Assembly (NCBI RefSeq): GCF_020991005.1
Contig: NZ_JAJLLW010000004.1
Location: forward strand, 186,001-250,000
Direction of reading: 5' to 3'
DNA length: 64,000 nt
From: Halomonas sp. CUBES01
GTDB lineage: Bacteria; Pseudomonadota; Gammaproteobacteria; Pseudomonadales; Halomonadaceae
Position numbers and translations under genes: made by a program
Notes under the pieces: generated by a model
What the model was told of the DNA's origin: nothing
Databases searched by the model: none
What the model saw: the letters and a program-made list of their open reading frames with translations, nothing else
In this document: piece by piece, positions 23,701 to 33,875 of the stretch
Numbering within the stretch: the stretch's first letter is position 1
How the letters are laid out: every line of letters starts with the position of its first letter

Positions 23701-24466
23701 GCGAGCGCTGCAGCGGCTCCAGGCGCATGGATTGACGCATCTGGTCAATCCACTCCCGCGCCTTGGCGCTGCGAATGCGGGTCACCGGCAGCTCAACGCC
23801 GTCTTCCTCAAAAATCGCCGCCAACATGGTCTTGAGGGTGTCCATCTTGCCCTCTTTGGCGTGCACCGCCGAGACCAGCTTTTCGATATGGCGAATGCGA
23901 TGCTCGGGCTTGACCAGGCTGAACTGCGCGGCCATCTGGCGCAGCTTGAGGGCATCCTTGCGATTGCCGTGGGGCATGATGCCGGGCGTGGGGGTAAAGT
24001 CGTTCTGGATCACCGCGCGGTATTCAGAGGTGGCCGTGAGCTTGGACGAAAAAGAGATATTCTCGCGGCGTAAAACACCCAACCACTGGGCGTACTCCAG
24101 TGCCACGGCGCCGTCTTCCCCCTCCACCAGATAATCTTCTGGCCGGTAAGGGGCGGCGACGAAACGATACTCCACCCCGCCTTCCGATTTACGGGTCAGC
24201 ACCACCTGGCAGATATTGCCGGCCTCGCGGCGGTATTCGTAGACCAAGTAGCTGTTGCGGTGGGGCAGGTAAAACGCGTCGAACTTCATGCGCGTCTTGG
24301 GGACGACTTTATTGGGTAGCTCGCCGTAAAACACCGGCACCAAGCGCTGAAGCGTGGTTTTACCCGAGGCGTTGGTGCCGCAAATATTAGTGTGGCCGTC
24401 CACACTCAGTTCGACCACGCCTCCCAGGTGGCCGTGAATCATCACGATGCGTAGCAGGTGGGCCAT
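20783..24466 (-). CDS. SMC/MukB-like ATPase of a Wadjet/Mks system (JetC/MksB-like)
   Basis: A 1227-residue SMC-type protein. Walker A is GTNASGKTT at residues 30-38. Very long Glu/Gln/Ala-rich coiled coils run from about 280 to 560 and 640 to 960, around a globular hinge-like zone near 570-630. The C-terminal head has the signature-like SSHGMAYLILCKFLLAF and Walker B IHWPIDEIGTLA. Such motors extrude DNA loops, and in Wadjet they detect small circular plasmids. It is the first gene of the operon, with AAGGATAC before the ATG, and is divergent from an aminotransferase gene. Confidence 0.88.
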   Translation of the reverse strand: MAHLLRIVMIHGHLGGVVELSVDGHTNICGTNASGKTTLQRLVPVFYGELPNKVVPKTRMKFDAFYLPHRNSYLVYEYRREAGNICQVVLTRKSEGGVEYRFVAAPYRPEDYLVEGEDGAVALEYAQWLGVLRRENISFSSKLTATSEYRAVIQNDFTPTPGIMPHGNRKDALKLRQMAAQFSLVKPEHRIRHIEKLVSAVHAKEGKMDTLKTMLAAIFEEDGVELPVTRIRSAKAREWIDQMRQSMRLEPLQRSLTKLHDVDRELADVETALWQLKPQLEADRHHIERTLADAEADMNTRQEAFDAEKNAYEAARDELNEQLSELESGLKQTQRDLSDLQDQYEAYEAADMPALERDLNALPQQREQFEQLKSHLTALQEAVQASQARKEERLRELGEALARQSEEIQGLVDALNEEKAAHQEAHWEAQRHLDARYQTQREETEADFQERLNQGVERLAALKAALSHSGPTAEESEEAALIQARIDQAQSDHNAASSQRESQRRELDSLKRERDSAEQAHADARRTLTRAQQTSQALHRQRDPAQGSLRHFLRHYLPGWEQGLGKVIAPELLERRDLSPTLTEQPSDDLYGLVLDTHLIEPPNYAQDEASLLAAIEAADDAVVRAEAELANSEKQLKRHNERVQAADEALSQAQLAVKRADEEVEYAQEARRQCQARHAEAQRQRKAEQEAALAEQEAQQQALRDERQTALDKLNAAHQAELLELKADAQSQLESIDRQVQQYKTQLTELKAEHKRQCEELEEAFDQELKAQGVDPEKLRDTRARLQQLDEHIRHTAARQDELDAYRRFMRVSWGQRKPELVEQEGRLSREIDAAQRKREEHQQAFKATKAAHQQHVAAFETKRRESHEVLNDLKPLLKQLDELTLTSDATPQQDAPGDVAERLARTRQALSRRAQERDTLRKGCQEAESQLIKGASTSFVDALESERARLADPDDPRALLPLLGGMLKLLEDQQQQLIQQGRNLSDDLDKFFTVFRDLNRRISAQSKRLSDEVADDLRLDGISKAEVRIQSTIDELGFWEPLKLFAQRYKAWRDSEQTLPSDDYLNALADVVDLLRSDQQYSFESLLRLELHLNEGGTDLIIKNDRQLLESSSHGMAYLILCKFLLAFTRLLRGRAAIAIHWPIDEIGTLAYHNVEKLFDACDSNQIHIVGAFPNPESDVLLLFHNRYLIDRDADDPAKRRLKRIEPRQSRLAERLKARHEEVPV

Positions 24467-24537
24467 GCCGTATCCTTGGACAGGTTTTTTCGTTGCAATG
24501 TTAGGCTACATTCTACGTTATCTCATTTGGAGACGTT

Positions 24538-25647
24538 ATGCCCCGCTACCCCGAACACTTAACCGGCGAAGGCCCGCATAACCCCTTCCCGGGCATCAAG
24601 GTGCTGGAGCGCAAGCTTGGCCATGCGATTCCCTACCAGATGGGCTCCAACGAGGGCCTGGACATGCCCCACCGCGCCCTGCGTAAGCACTTTGGCGATG
24701 CCCTGGCCGCGCACGTTTACAGCTACGGCGATGCCGAGGCGTTGGGTATACGCAAGCGCCTGAGCGCCCAGCAGGGCATGCCCTTGGAGACGCTGCTGGT
24801 GGATGCCGGCGCCGACAGCCTGATGGCGCTGGCCCTGCGTACCACCTGCGAACCCGGCGAGACGGTCGTAAGCACCGCCGGCACCTACCCCACTTTTGGC
24901 TATTTCGCCAAGGGCCAGGGCTGCCAGCTGATCGAGCCCAGCTATTTTGAGGCCCCGGGCGTGCTGGCCCCGGACCTCGACGCCCTGGCGAAGGCGGCGC
25001 AGGATGCCGATGCGCGGCTGGTCTACCTGGCCAACCCGGACAACCCCAGCGGCCACCTGCACAGCGACAGCGCCATTCTCAAGCTGCGCGATGCCCTGCC
25101 CGACACCTGCTGGCTATTGCTGGACGAGGCCTATGGGGACTTCCGCGATGACGCGGGGAGCGAGTTCACCACCCGAGCAATTCCGGGGGTGATTCGCCTG
25201 CGCACGCTGTCCAAGGCCCACGGCCTGGCGGGGCTGCGCATTGGCTACGCGATTGCCGAGCCCGACGTGCTGGCGATGATGATGAAGGTACGTATTCATT
25301 ATGCGGTCTCCACCTTCACCCAGGCCGCTGCCGAAGTGGTGCTTGACCATCCTGACGAGGTGAACCAGCACGTTACCGACGTGAAAGCCCGCCGTGAGCA
25401 GCTGGCAGAGCACTTCCGCGCGCTGGGGGCGGACGTTCTGCCCAGCGCCACCAACTTTATCGGTATTCGCCTGCCCAGCGCCGAACTCGCCGCTGAGGTG
25501 CACCAGCAGCTGCTCGCCGACGGCGTGCTGGTCGCTCGCCTGGCGCATCCGGCGCTTGCCAACGTGATACGCATTACCGCCGTGCAGACCGCGTTGGAAA
25601 CGGGCAGATTGGCGGCGCTCGAAAACGCCATCCAAGCGCAGGCCTGA
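24538..25647 (+). CDS. PLP-dependent aminotransferase, HisC-like
   Basis: A 369-residue fold-type I aminotransferase. VDAGADSLMAL and the Asn-Pro segment NPDNPSGHL bind the cofactor, LDEAYGDF follows, and RTLSKAHGLAGLRIGYA contains the PLP lysine. Overall it resembles histidinol-phosphate aminotransferases, but it stands alone next to an ornithine-cyclodeaminase-family gene, so another amino acid substrate is equally likely. TTTGGAGA precedes the ATG. Confidence 0.85.
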   Translation: MPRYPEHLTGEGPHNPFPGIKVLERKLGHAIPYQMGSNEGLDMPHRALRKHFGDALAAHVYSYGDAEALGIRKRLSAQQGMPLETLLVDAGADSLMALALRTTCEPGETVVSTAGTYPTFGYFAKGQGCQLIEPSYFEAPGVLAPDLDALAKAAQDADARLVYLANPDNPSGHLHSDSAILKLRDALPDTCWLLLDEAYGDFRDDAGSEFTTRAIPGVIRLRTLSKAHGLAGLRIGYAIAEPDVLAMMMKVRIHYAVSTFTQAAAEVVLDHPDEVNQHVTDVKARREQLAEHFRALGADVLPSATNFIGIRLPSAELAAEVHQQLLADGVLVARLAHPALANVIRITAVQTALETGRLAALENAIQAQA

Positions 25648-25712
25648 TTGAGGAGCCTACGCATGGATGACGAGGCGAGCGAACAGATTGACACATGGAT
25701 AAGCCCGCTAAC

Positions 25713-26648
25713 CTAGTGCGGCAGCGACTCCCATACCTCAATGGCGGCGGCGAGATCCTCGAGCGAGGCGCCGACGGATTTGAACAGGGTAATCGCCTGC
25801 GGCGACGAGCGGCCGGGCTTGGCGGCTGTCAGTACTTCGGCAAGCTCGGCCTGAATCTGGTCAAACTGAAACTCACCTTCGTCAATCGCCTGAAGAATAT
25901 CGCCCGCTTCGCCTTTGGCGCCGGCGTAGGTATCCACAAACACCTCGGCACGGCGTAAACACAGGGCGTCGGTTTCGCGCATTTGCGGGCGAAACGCACC
26001 GATCAGGTCCAGATGCGTGCCAGGGGTAAGCCACTCGCCCTTGATCAGCGGCTCGATGGAGAGCGTCACGCAGCTGATGATATCTGCCTCGGCCACGGCA
26101 TCCACCAGGCTTTCCACCACCTGGGTCTCGAAGCGCTCGGCGTACTCGTCGGCAATGGCTTCTGCCTTGCTAGGGTTGCGCCCCCAGATCAGCACCCGTT
26201 TGATGGGGCGCACGCTGGCGTGGGCTTCGATCACCATGGGGGCGAGCTTGCCGGTGCCGACGACCAGCAGGGTCTCGGCGTCGTCGTTGGCAAGCGCCTG
26301 GGCGGCCAGCGCGGAGGCAGCCGCCGTGCGACGCCGGGTGAGCTCGCTGCCGTCGATACACGCCAGCGGCCGGCCATGCTGGCCCTCGCTGAGCAGGTAA
26401 AGCCCGGAAATCGCCGGGATACCGTGGTCGGCGTTTTGCGGAAACACGTTGACCATCTTGACGCCGATGTAGCCCGCCGCTTCCCAGGCGGGCATCAGCA
26501 GCATGGTGGCTTCGCCATCCGGCCGGTGCATGGCGTGGTGGTGACGCGGCGGCGACTCCACGCCCTTCACAAAGGTGGTCTCCAACCGCTTGATCAGGCC
26601 GTCCCAGCCGAGCGTGGCGGCGACGTCTTCAGCAGAAACAACCCGCAT
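25713..26648 (-). CDS. Ornithine cyclodeaminase/mu-crystallin family protein
   Basis: A 311-residue NAD(P)-dependent enzyme. HHHAMHRPDGEATMLLMPAW and GVKMVNVFPQN precede the Rossmann segment LLVVGTGKLAPMVI, with GRNPSKAEAIADEYAE after it. Family members deaminate ornithine to proline, reduce cyclic imino acids (delta1-pyrroline-2-carboxylate) or degrade ectoine derivatives; the exact substrate is undecided. It begins one base after the RidA stop. RidA removes reactive enamine or imine intermediates, which fits an imino-acid pathway. Confidence 0.85.
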   Translation of the reverse strand: MRVVSAEDVAATLGWDGLIKRLETTFVKGVESPPRHHHAMHRPDGEATMLLMPAWEAAGYIGVKMVNVFPQNADHGIPAISGLYLLSEGQHGRPLACIDGSELTRRRTAAASALAAQALANDDAETLLVVGTGKLAPMVIEAHASVRPIKRVLIWGRNPSKAEAIADEYAERFETQVVESLVDAVAEADIISCVTLSIEPLIKGEWLTPGTHLDLIGAFRPQMRETDALCLRRAEVFVDTYAGAKGEAGDILQAIDEGEFQFDQIQAELAEVLTAAKPGRSSPQAITLFKSVGASLEDLAAAIEVWESLPH

Positions 26649-26649
26649 C

Positions 26650-27006
26650 TCAGGCCTCCGGCAACGCGGCGATGACCATGATTTCCACCTTCCACTCGGG
26701 CTTGGCAAGTTTGGCCTCGACCGCAGCGCGCACCGGCGGACGCCCCGGCACCACCCAGGCGTCCCAGGCGGCGTTCATCTGGTCGAACTCGTCCATGCTG
26801 GTCACCCAGATTTGCGCTGAAAGCAGATGCTCTTTGGAGGTACCGGCCTGGGACAGCAGCTGATCGATGCGTACCAGTACTTGCTCGGTTTGGCCGCGCA
26901 TATCCGCCGAGGCATCCGAGGGTACCTGGCCCGCAAGGTAAACGGTGCCGTTATGAACCGCTACTTGGCTCATCCGCGCATTGCTGTCTTGGTAGGTAAC
27001 GTTCAC
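26650..27006 (-). CDS. RidA-family enamine/imine deaminase
   Basis: A 118-residue protein of the YjgF/YER057c/UK114 family. MSQVAVHNGTVYLAGQVP is the usual opening block, and RPPVRAAVEAKLAKP carries the conserved Arg that binds the substrate carboxylate. It hydrolyses reactive imines to ketones. The start is a GTG at 27006 after GGAGAGACC; an internal ATG at the MSQV position is less likely because family members have the extra N-terminal residues. Confidence 0.88.
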   Translation of the reverse strand: MNVTYQDSNARMSQVAVHNGTVYLAGQVPSDASADMRGQTEQVLVRIDQLLSQAGTSKEHLLSAQIWVTSMDEFDQMNAAWDAWVVPGRPPVRAAVEAKLAKPEWKVEIMVIAALPEA

Positions 27007-27135
27007 TGGGTCTCTCCATCAAAAAGGCTTCTTCAGAGACTAGAACGCTATTGGGCAAATTACTTGCCCGACACTGCGGTAAGTTTGCCCGTAAGTCATG
27101 CAAACCGGTTTAAGGTGGCCGACTCCAGGAAACGC

Positions 27136-27903
27136 TTACCTGTCAGACGAGGGTGAGATCTCAAAATAGCGCCGATATGCGCGGGAGAAGCTGCCCTGGT
27201 CGCGAAAGCCGACCAGCATGGCGACATGCCCCAGGCTAAGCGTGCTGTGCCGCACCAACGTTCGAGCGTGCTCCAGGCGCCGACGCTGGACATACGCCAG
27301 CGGCGTCACGCCGGTCAGCTCGCGAAAACAGGTGTGGAAATGCCCCGGGCTCAAGGCGCAAAGTGCGGCTAGCTGCTCCACGCGGATTTCATCGGCAAGG
27401 TGCTGATCCAGCCAGGCATCCAGACGGGCGAGATCGAGGCGTTCGCTGATACAGTGCTGTCCCAACTGCTCAACGGCTTCAGGCCTGGCGTCGTGCAGAT
27501 ACATCGTCAGCGCGCGCAGCAGCAGAATGGCGATTTCATTCTGCAGCCCGGGGCACTGCTCGAGCTGACTAGCCAGGGCGTGGGTAAGCTGATTTAACGC
27601 CGGGGGGACGCTGAAAAAACGCGGCCTATCGAACAGGCGCTCAATCTCGCTGCCTTTTTCAAGCGTGGCCAGTTGAGCCACGGGAACATCCAGCACCAAG
27701 GTCCGGTTACTGCCATCGCCCTGGTACTCGTGGTGGCGCGAAGAGGGAATCAAACAGCCACGCCGGGCTGTCACTCTTTCCCCTCGCCCCTCCATCGAAA
27801 GCTCCGTGACACCACAGGTCGCCAGTATCAGCTGATGGAAATCGTGGGTATGGGCCACCTGCTCCTGGGATAAGTTGCGGCTATGCAGCTCAAAAAGGGC
27901 CAT
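27136..27903 (-). CDS. AraC-family transcriptional regulator
   Basis: A 255-residue regulator. The N-terminal cupin-like sensor (HTHDFHQLILATCGVTELSM) is followed by two helix-turn-helix motifs at the C-terminus (IRVEQLAALCALSPGHFHTC and LSLGHVAMLVGFRDQGSFSR). It lies upstream of and in the same direction as ridA and the cyclodeaminase gene, separated by 129 bases, and is the likely activator of that pair. The N-terminal histidines may bind metal or ligand. Confidence 0.88.
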   Translation of the reverse strand: MALFELHSRNLSQEQVAHTHDFHQLILATCGVTELSMEGRGERVTARRGCLIPSSRHHEYQGDGSNRTLVLDVPVAQLATLEKGSEIERLFDRPRFFSVPPALNQLTHALASQLEQCPGLQNEIAILLLRALTMYLHDARPEAVEQLGQHCISERLDLARLDAWLDQHLADEIRVEQLAALCALSPGHFHTCFRELTGVTPLAYVQRRRLEHARTLVRHSTLSLGHVAMLVGFRDQGSFSRAYRRYFEISPSSDR

Positions 27904-28010
27904 GGCGATACCGTCTTGCGTCGAATACTCGCTTCAATATAAAACGCCAATGCGGCAAAAAGCGAGGGGCCCCATTCCCCATGGATCCGCTGACGCTTTT
28001 CACTCGGCAT

Positions 28011-28044
28011 AAAAAAAGGGCCCAGCGATGAACGCTAGGCCCTT
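28011..28044 (-). terminator. Intrinsic terminator of tRNA-Leu
   Basis: Reading leftward from the tRNA, AAGGGCCTAGCG pairs with CGCTGGGCCCTT around a short loop and is followed by seven T. It is a strong Rho-independent terminator nine bases past the CCA end of the tRNA. Confidence 0.88.
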
Positions 28045-28052
28045 AATAAACT

Positions 28053-28139
28053 TGGTGCCGGTGGCCAGACTCGAACTGGCACGCCTGTTACAGCGGCGGA
28101 TTTTGAATCCGCTGCGTCTACCAATTCCGCCACACCGGC
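28053..28139 (-). tRNA. tRNA-Leu (anticodon CAA)
   Basis: An 87-base tRNA with a class II variable arm. The acceptor stem GCCGGTG pairs with CACCGGC, followed by discriminator A and an encoded CCA. The anticodon arm GCGGA-TTCAAAA-TCCGC gives CAA. The D-loop GGAATTGGTAGACGC and T-arm GTTCGAGTC are standard. It is a single-gene transcript with its own terminator. Confidence 0.95.
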
Positions 28140-28252
28140 AATGGTTGCGCATTATACGTAGATCGCCTTCTAGGTCAATCACATTGACTGACTTTATCCA
28201 CACAAAGCGCTATCCTATGACGCCCGTTTGACTACCGGAATAGAGCTTTCAC

Positions 28253-30464
<2,212 letters not shown>

Positions 30465-30532
30465 TCAGCGCCCGTTCCGGCGGGTGCTTTAATCTGCTCA
30501 ATCATTGAGTTTTTAACCAGGAGTTCTCTGCA

Positions 30533-30859
30533 ATGCTGGATTTCTTCATCTCACCAGCCCATGCCCAGGAAGCGGCCGCTGGCGGTGGTATTGCACAAAT
30601 CGTGATGCTGGTCGGTTTTGTGCTGATTTTCTACTTCCTGCTCTGGCGTCCCCAGGCCAAGCGCGCGAAGCAGCACAAGCAGTTGATCAGCAATCTGGAC
30701 AAGGGCGATGAAATCGTCATTGGCGGCGGCATGGTCGGCCGCATCACCAAGGTGAGCGACGAATTCCTGACCATGGAGATCGCCGAAGGCACCGAAGTCA
30801 ACGTGCAGAAAAACGCCGTTGCCACCGTACTGCCCAAGGGCACCATCAAGTCCATCTAA
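30533..30859 (+). CDS. yajC: Sec translocase accessory subunit YajC
   Basis: A 108-residue inner-membrane protein with one transmembrane helix at about residues 20-38, followed by the conserved WRPQAKRAKQHKQLI and GGGMVGRITKVSDEFL blocks. YajC forms a complex with SecD and SecF and is encoded with them here. Two hairpins lie between its stop and secD. Confidence 0.95.
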   Translation: MLDFFISPAHAQEAAAGGGIAQIVMLVGFVLIFYFLLWRPQAKRAKQHKQLISNLDKGDEIVIGGGMVGRITKVSDEFLTMEIAEGTEVNVQKNAVATVLPKGTIKSI

Positions 30860-30870
30860 TGTAATGTAGT

Positions 30871-30960
30871 ACCCCTGCCTGAATGCCAGCCATCCCGGCA
30901 GGGGTGACATGGTATCAACGATGGTGAACCTTGCCGTGCATGGCTGATCCGTGCACGGCA
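30871..30960 (+). promoter_or_regulatory. Two hairpins in the yajC-secD gap
   Basis: ACCCCTGCC at 30871-30879 pairs with GGCAGGGGT at 30897-30905, and TGCCGTGCA at 30932-30940 pairs exactly with TGCACGGCA at 30952-30960. Neither is followed by a T-tract. They may adjust the relative expression of yajC and secD or protect processed mRNA; this is an inference from structure only. Confidence 0.4.
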
Positions 30961-30989
30961 TTCCGTTTGTAATTGAAGGCAGGGCTTGC

Positions 30990-32840
30990 ATGCTCAACCG
31001 TTACCCCCTGTGGAAGTATCTGTTGATACTGGTCGTTTTAGTGGCCGGCCTTATCTACGCGCTTCCCAACCTGTTCCCTGAAGATCCCGCCGTCCAGATC
31101 AGCAGCGCCCAGACCGGCGAAACGCTGAATGAAAGCGAAATAGAGCGTGTCGAAGACGCCCTCGATGACGCTGACATCGACATCAAGGCCATCGAACAGA
31201 TCAATCAGCAGTGGCTGGTTCGCCTGTCCAGTTCCGACGATCAGCTACGTACCAAGGAAATCGCCAGCGACCTGCTGGGCGACGAGGCGACGGTTGCGCT
31301 TAACCTCGCCGAAGCCACGCCCGGCTGGCTCCAGGCGTTTTCCGCCTCGCCCATGACGCTGGGTCTCGACCTGCGGGGCGGCGTTCACTTCCTGCTGGAA
31401 GTGGACATGGAAGCCGCCCTGACCCAACGGCTCGAGGTCAACGCCAGCGCCATGCGCGAGCTGCTCCGCGAAGAACGCCTCCGCTATCGGAATACCGAGG
31501 TAGATGAACGCAGCCTTTCAATCGACTTCGCCAGCGAAGATGACCGCGACGAAGCGCGCAGCCTGATCAGCCGCGAGTTCCCCGACTTTGAATACACCAG
31601 CGAAGAAGACGGCCGGGCCTCCCGTCTGGTGATGTCGCTGACCGATGAGTCGGTGAATGAAATCCAGGACTACGCGATCAACCAGAACCTGACCACGCTG
31701 CGCAACCGTGTCAATGAACTAGGGGTAGCCGAACCCCTGGTTCAGCGCCAGGGGCCCGACAAGATCGTGGTCGAACTGCCCGGCGTACAGGATACCGTTG
31801 CCGCCAAGCGCGTTGTCGGCGCGACCGCCAACCTGGAATTCCGCCTCGAGGCCCGCCCCGATACGCCGGAAAGCGAAACCGAACGCTTCAGCTTCCGTAA
31901 CGATGAATCGCGTTCGGCCGAGCTGATGCGTGACGTCATCGTCACCGGCGACAGCGTGTCCAGCGCCAGCCGCAGCTTTGACGAAAACGGCCGTCCCCAG
32001 GTGAATATCGACCTGGACGGCACCGGCGGTACGCTGATGAACCGCGCCACGCGCAGCAACATCGGGCGCAACATGGCGGTGCTGTTCATCGAGCACAAGA
32101 CCGAAGAGCGCACGGTCATTGAAGACGGTGAAGAAGTCACCGTGCGCGAACCCTATGTGGAGCGCGGCCTGATCAGCCTGGCGACCATCCAGAGTGCACT
32201 CGGCAACAGCTTCCGCATTACCGGCCTTGAGTCACCCACCGAAGCCGCCGAGCTTGCCCTGCTGCTGCGCTCGGGCTCGCTGGCCGCACCGATCTACTTC
32301 GTCCAGGAGCGCACCATCGGGCCAAGCCTGGGCGCGGACAACATCGAACGTGGCCTGCTTTCCGTGCAGATCGGGCTGCTTTTGGTCGCGCTGTTCATGT
32401 TGACTCGTTACAAGGTGTTCGGCATCTTCGCCAACATCGCCCTGGTGCTGAACCTCACCCTGCTGGTGGCCGCCATGTCGATGCTGGGGGCCACGCTAAC
32501 GCTTCCAGGCATCGCCGGTATCGTGCTGACGCTGGGTATGGCCGTCGACGCCAACGTGCTGATATTCGAGCGAATACGCGAGGAATTGCGCAACGGCATG
32601 TCGATCCAGCAGGCGATCTACTCCGGCTATGAACGCGCCTTCACGTCGATCGTCGACGCCAACATCACCACGCTGCTGGTGGCGGTCATCCTGTTCTCCA
32701 TTGGTACCGGGCCGGTCAAAGGCTTCGCCGTCACCCTGTCTATCGGTATCTTGACCTCGATGTTTACCGCGCTACTGGTGACCCGCGCCATGGTCAACCT
32801 GGCGTACGGCAGCAAACCGGTCAAAAAGCTGTGGATCTAA
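30990..32840 (+). CDS. secD: Protein-export membrane protein SecD
   Basis: A 616-residue RND-type subunit that uses proton motive force to complete protein export through SecYEG. An N-terminal membrane helix (residues 8-26) precedes the large periplasmic P1 domain and five helices at the C-terminus. Signatures are LGLDLRGGVHFLLEVD, RVNELGVAEPLVQRQG and GMAVDANVLIFERIREEL. The start MLNRYPLWKY is typical. It is followed by secF after 34 bases. Confidence 0.96.
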   Translation: MLNRYPLWKYLLILVVLVAGLIYALPNLFPEDPAVQISSAQTGETLNESEIERVEDALDDADIDIKAIEQINQQWLVRLSSSDDQLRTKEIASDLLGDEATVALNLAEATPGWLQAFSASPMTLGLDLRGGVHFLLEVDMEAALTQRLEVNASAMRELLREERLRYRNTEVDERSLSIDFASEDDRDEARSLISREFPDFEYTSEEDGRASRLVMSLTDESVNEIQDYAINQNLTTLRNRVNELGVAEPLVQRQGPDKIVVELPGVQDTVAAKRVVGATANLEFRLEARPDTPESETERFSFRNDESRSAELMRDVIVTGDSVSSASRSFDENGRPQVNIDLDGTGGTLMNRATRSNIGRNMAVLFIEHKTEERTVIEDGEEVTVREPYVERGLISLATIQSALGNSFRITGLESPTEAAELALLLRSGSLAAPIYFVQERTIGPSLGADNIERGLLSVQIGLLLVALFMLTRYKVFGIFANIALVLNLTLLVAAMSMLGATLTLPGIAGIVLTLGMAVDANVLIFERIREELRNGMSIQQAIYSGYERAFTSIVDANITTLLVAVILFSIGTGPVKGFAVTLSIGILTSMFTALLVTRAMVNLAYGSKPVKKLWI

Positions 32841-32874
32841 CGCCAACGCTCAGCCCAGATTTCACGAGGTGGTA

Positions 32875-33798
32875 ATGAAACCTTTAACACAACGGCAAAT
32901 CGACTTTATGGGGCGCCGCAAACTGGCGTTCATCGTCGCTGCCGTCATGCTGATCGTGTCGATTGGCGCGATTTTCTTCCAGCAGCTTAATCTAGGCCTG
33001 GACTTCACCGGCGGCACGCTCATCGAGGTGCGCTACGCCGAGGCGCCCGCCCTCGACTCGGTGCGCCAGCTGCTTGAAGACAGCGGCTTTGAAGACGTCG
33101 CCGTACAGACCTTCGGGGCCTCAAGCGAGGTACTGATTCGTCTGCGCCAGGCCTTTGATTCCGATATCGGCAACCAGGTGGTCAACCTGCTGCAAGATGA
33201 CGGCGCCAGCGTCGATCTGATCCGCGCCGAGTTCGTCGGCGCCCAGGTGGGCGATCAGCTGCGCGACCAGAGCGGCATGGGCCTGCTGGTCGCCCTGGGC
33301 GTGGTCATGCTGTACGTGGCCTTGCGTTTTCAGTACAAGTTCGCCATCGGCGCGCTGCTGGCACTGATGCACGACGTGATCATCGTGGTGGGCTTTTTCG
33401 CGGTGTTCCAGCTCGACTTTGACCTGACCGTGCTGGCCGCGATTCTGGCCGTCATCGGCTACTCGCTGAACGACACCATTGTGGTCTACGACCGCATGCG
33501 CGAGGAAATCCGCATGTCGCGTATTGACGACATGCCGCAGATCTTCAACGATGCGATCAACGCCACGCTGTCACGGACGCTGGCTACCTCGGGTACCACG
33601 CTGCTGGTGCTGCTGGCCCTGCTACTGCTGGGCGGCGACATGATACAGAACTTTGCCATTGCCCTGCTGGTCGGCATCGTGGTGGGTACATTCTCGTCCA
33701 TCTACGTTTCCGGGGCGCTGCTGCTTCCGCTCAAGCTGTCCCGCGAAGATCTGATCCCCACCCAGAAAGACCCGGAAGAAGAGGAAGAGCTGCCCTGA
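32875..33798 (+). CDS. secF: Protein-export membrane protein SecF
   Basis: A 307-residue, six-helix partner of SecD. Signatures are LGLDFTGGTLIEVRYAE near residue 40, VIGYSLNDTIVVYDRMREEI and the closing SGALLLPLKL. The ATG at 32875 sits close behind GAGGTGG; a GTG two codons earlier overlaps that ribosome site and is less likely. A terminator at 33821-33861 closes the operon. Confidence 0.95.
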   Translation: MKPLTQRQIDFMGRRKLAFIVAAVMLIVSIGAIFFQQLNLGLDFTGGTLIEVRYAEAPALDSVRQLLEDSGFEDVAVQTFGASSEVLIRLRQAFDSDIGNQVVNLLQDDGASVDLIRAEFVGAQVGDQLRDQSGMGLLVALGVVMLYVALRFQYKFAIGALLALMHDVIIVVGFFAVFQLDFDLTVLAAILAVIGYSLNDTIVVYDRMREEIRMSRIDDMPQIFNDAINATLSRTLATSGTTLLVLLALLLLGGDMIQNFAIALLVGIVVGTFSSIYVSGALLLPLKLSREDLIPTQKDPEEEEELP

Positions 33799-33820
33799 AC
33801 CGGCACGCTCGACCGCACAC

Positions 33821-33861
33821 AAAAACGCCCCTGCCGGCATTCCCGACAGGGGCGTTTTGTT
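33821..33861. terminator. Bidirectional terminator between secF and suhB
   Basis: AAAACGCCCCTGCCGG and its inverted copy CGACAGGGGCGTTTTG form a strong stem, with A-tract and T-tract on opposite sides. It can end both the rightward secDF and the leftward suhB transcripts. Confidence 0.88.
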
Positions 33862-33875
33862 TGGCTGGACGGTGA

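Noticed and set aside
22673..24073. 466-codon plus-strand frame inside the SMC gene
   Set aside because: It is a shadow of the coiled-coil coding sequence with no ribosome site or family similarity.
28053..28139. tRNA-Leu as an integration site for the accessory region
   Set aside because: The accessory DNA ends about 3.5 kb away, no partial tRNA copy was seen, and housekeeping-like genes lie between.
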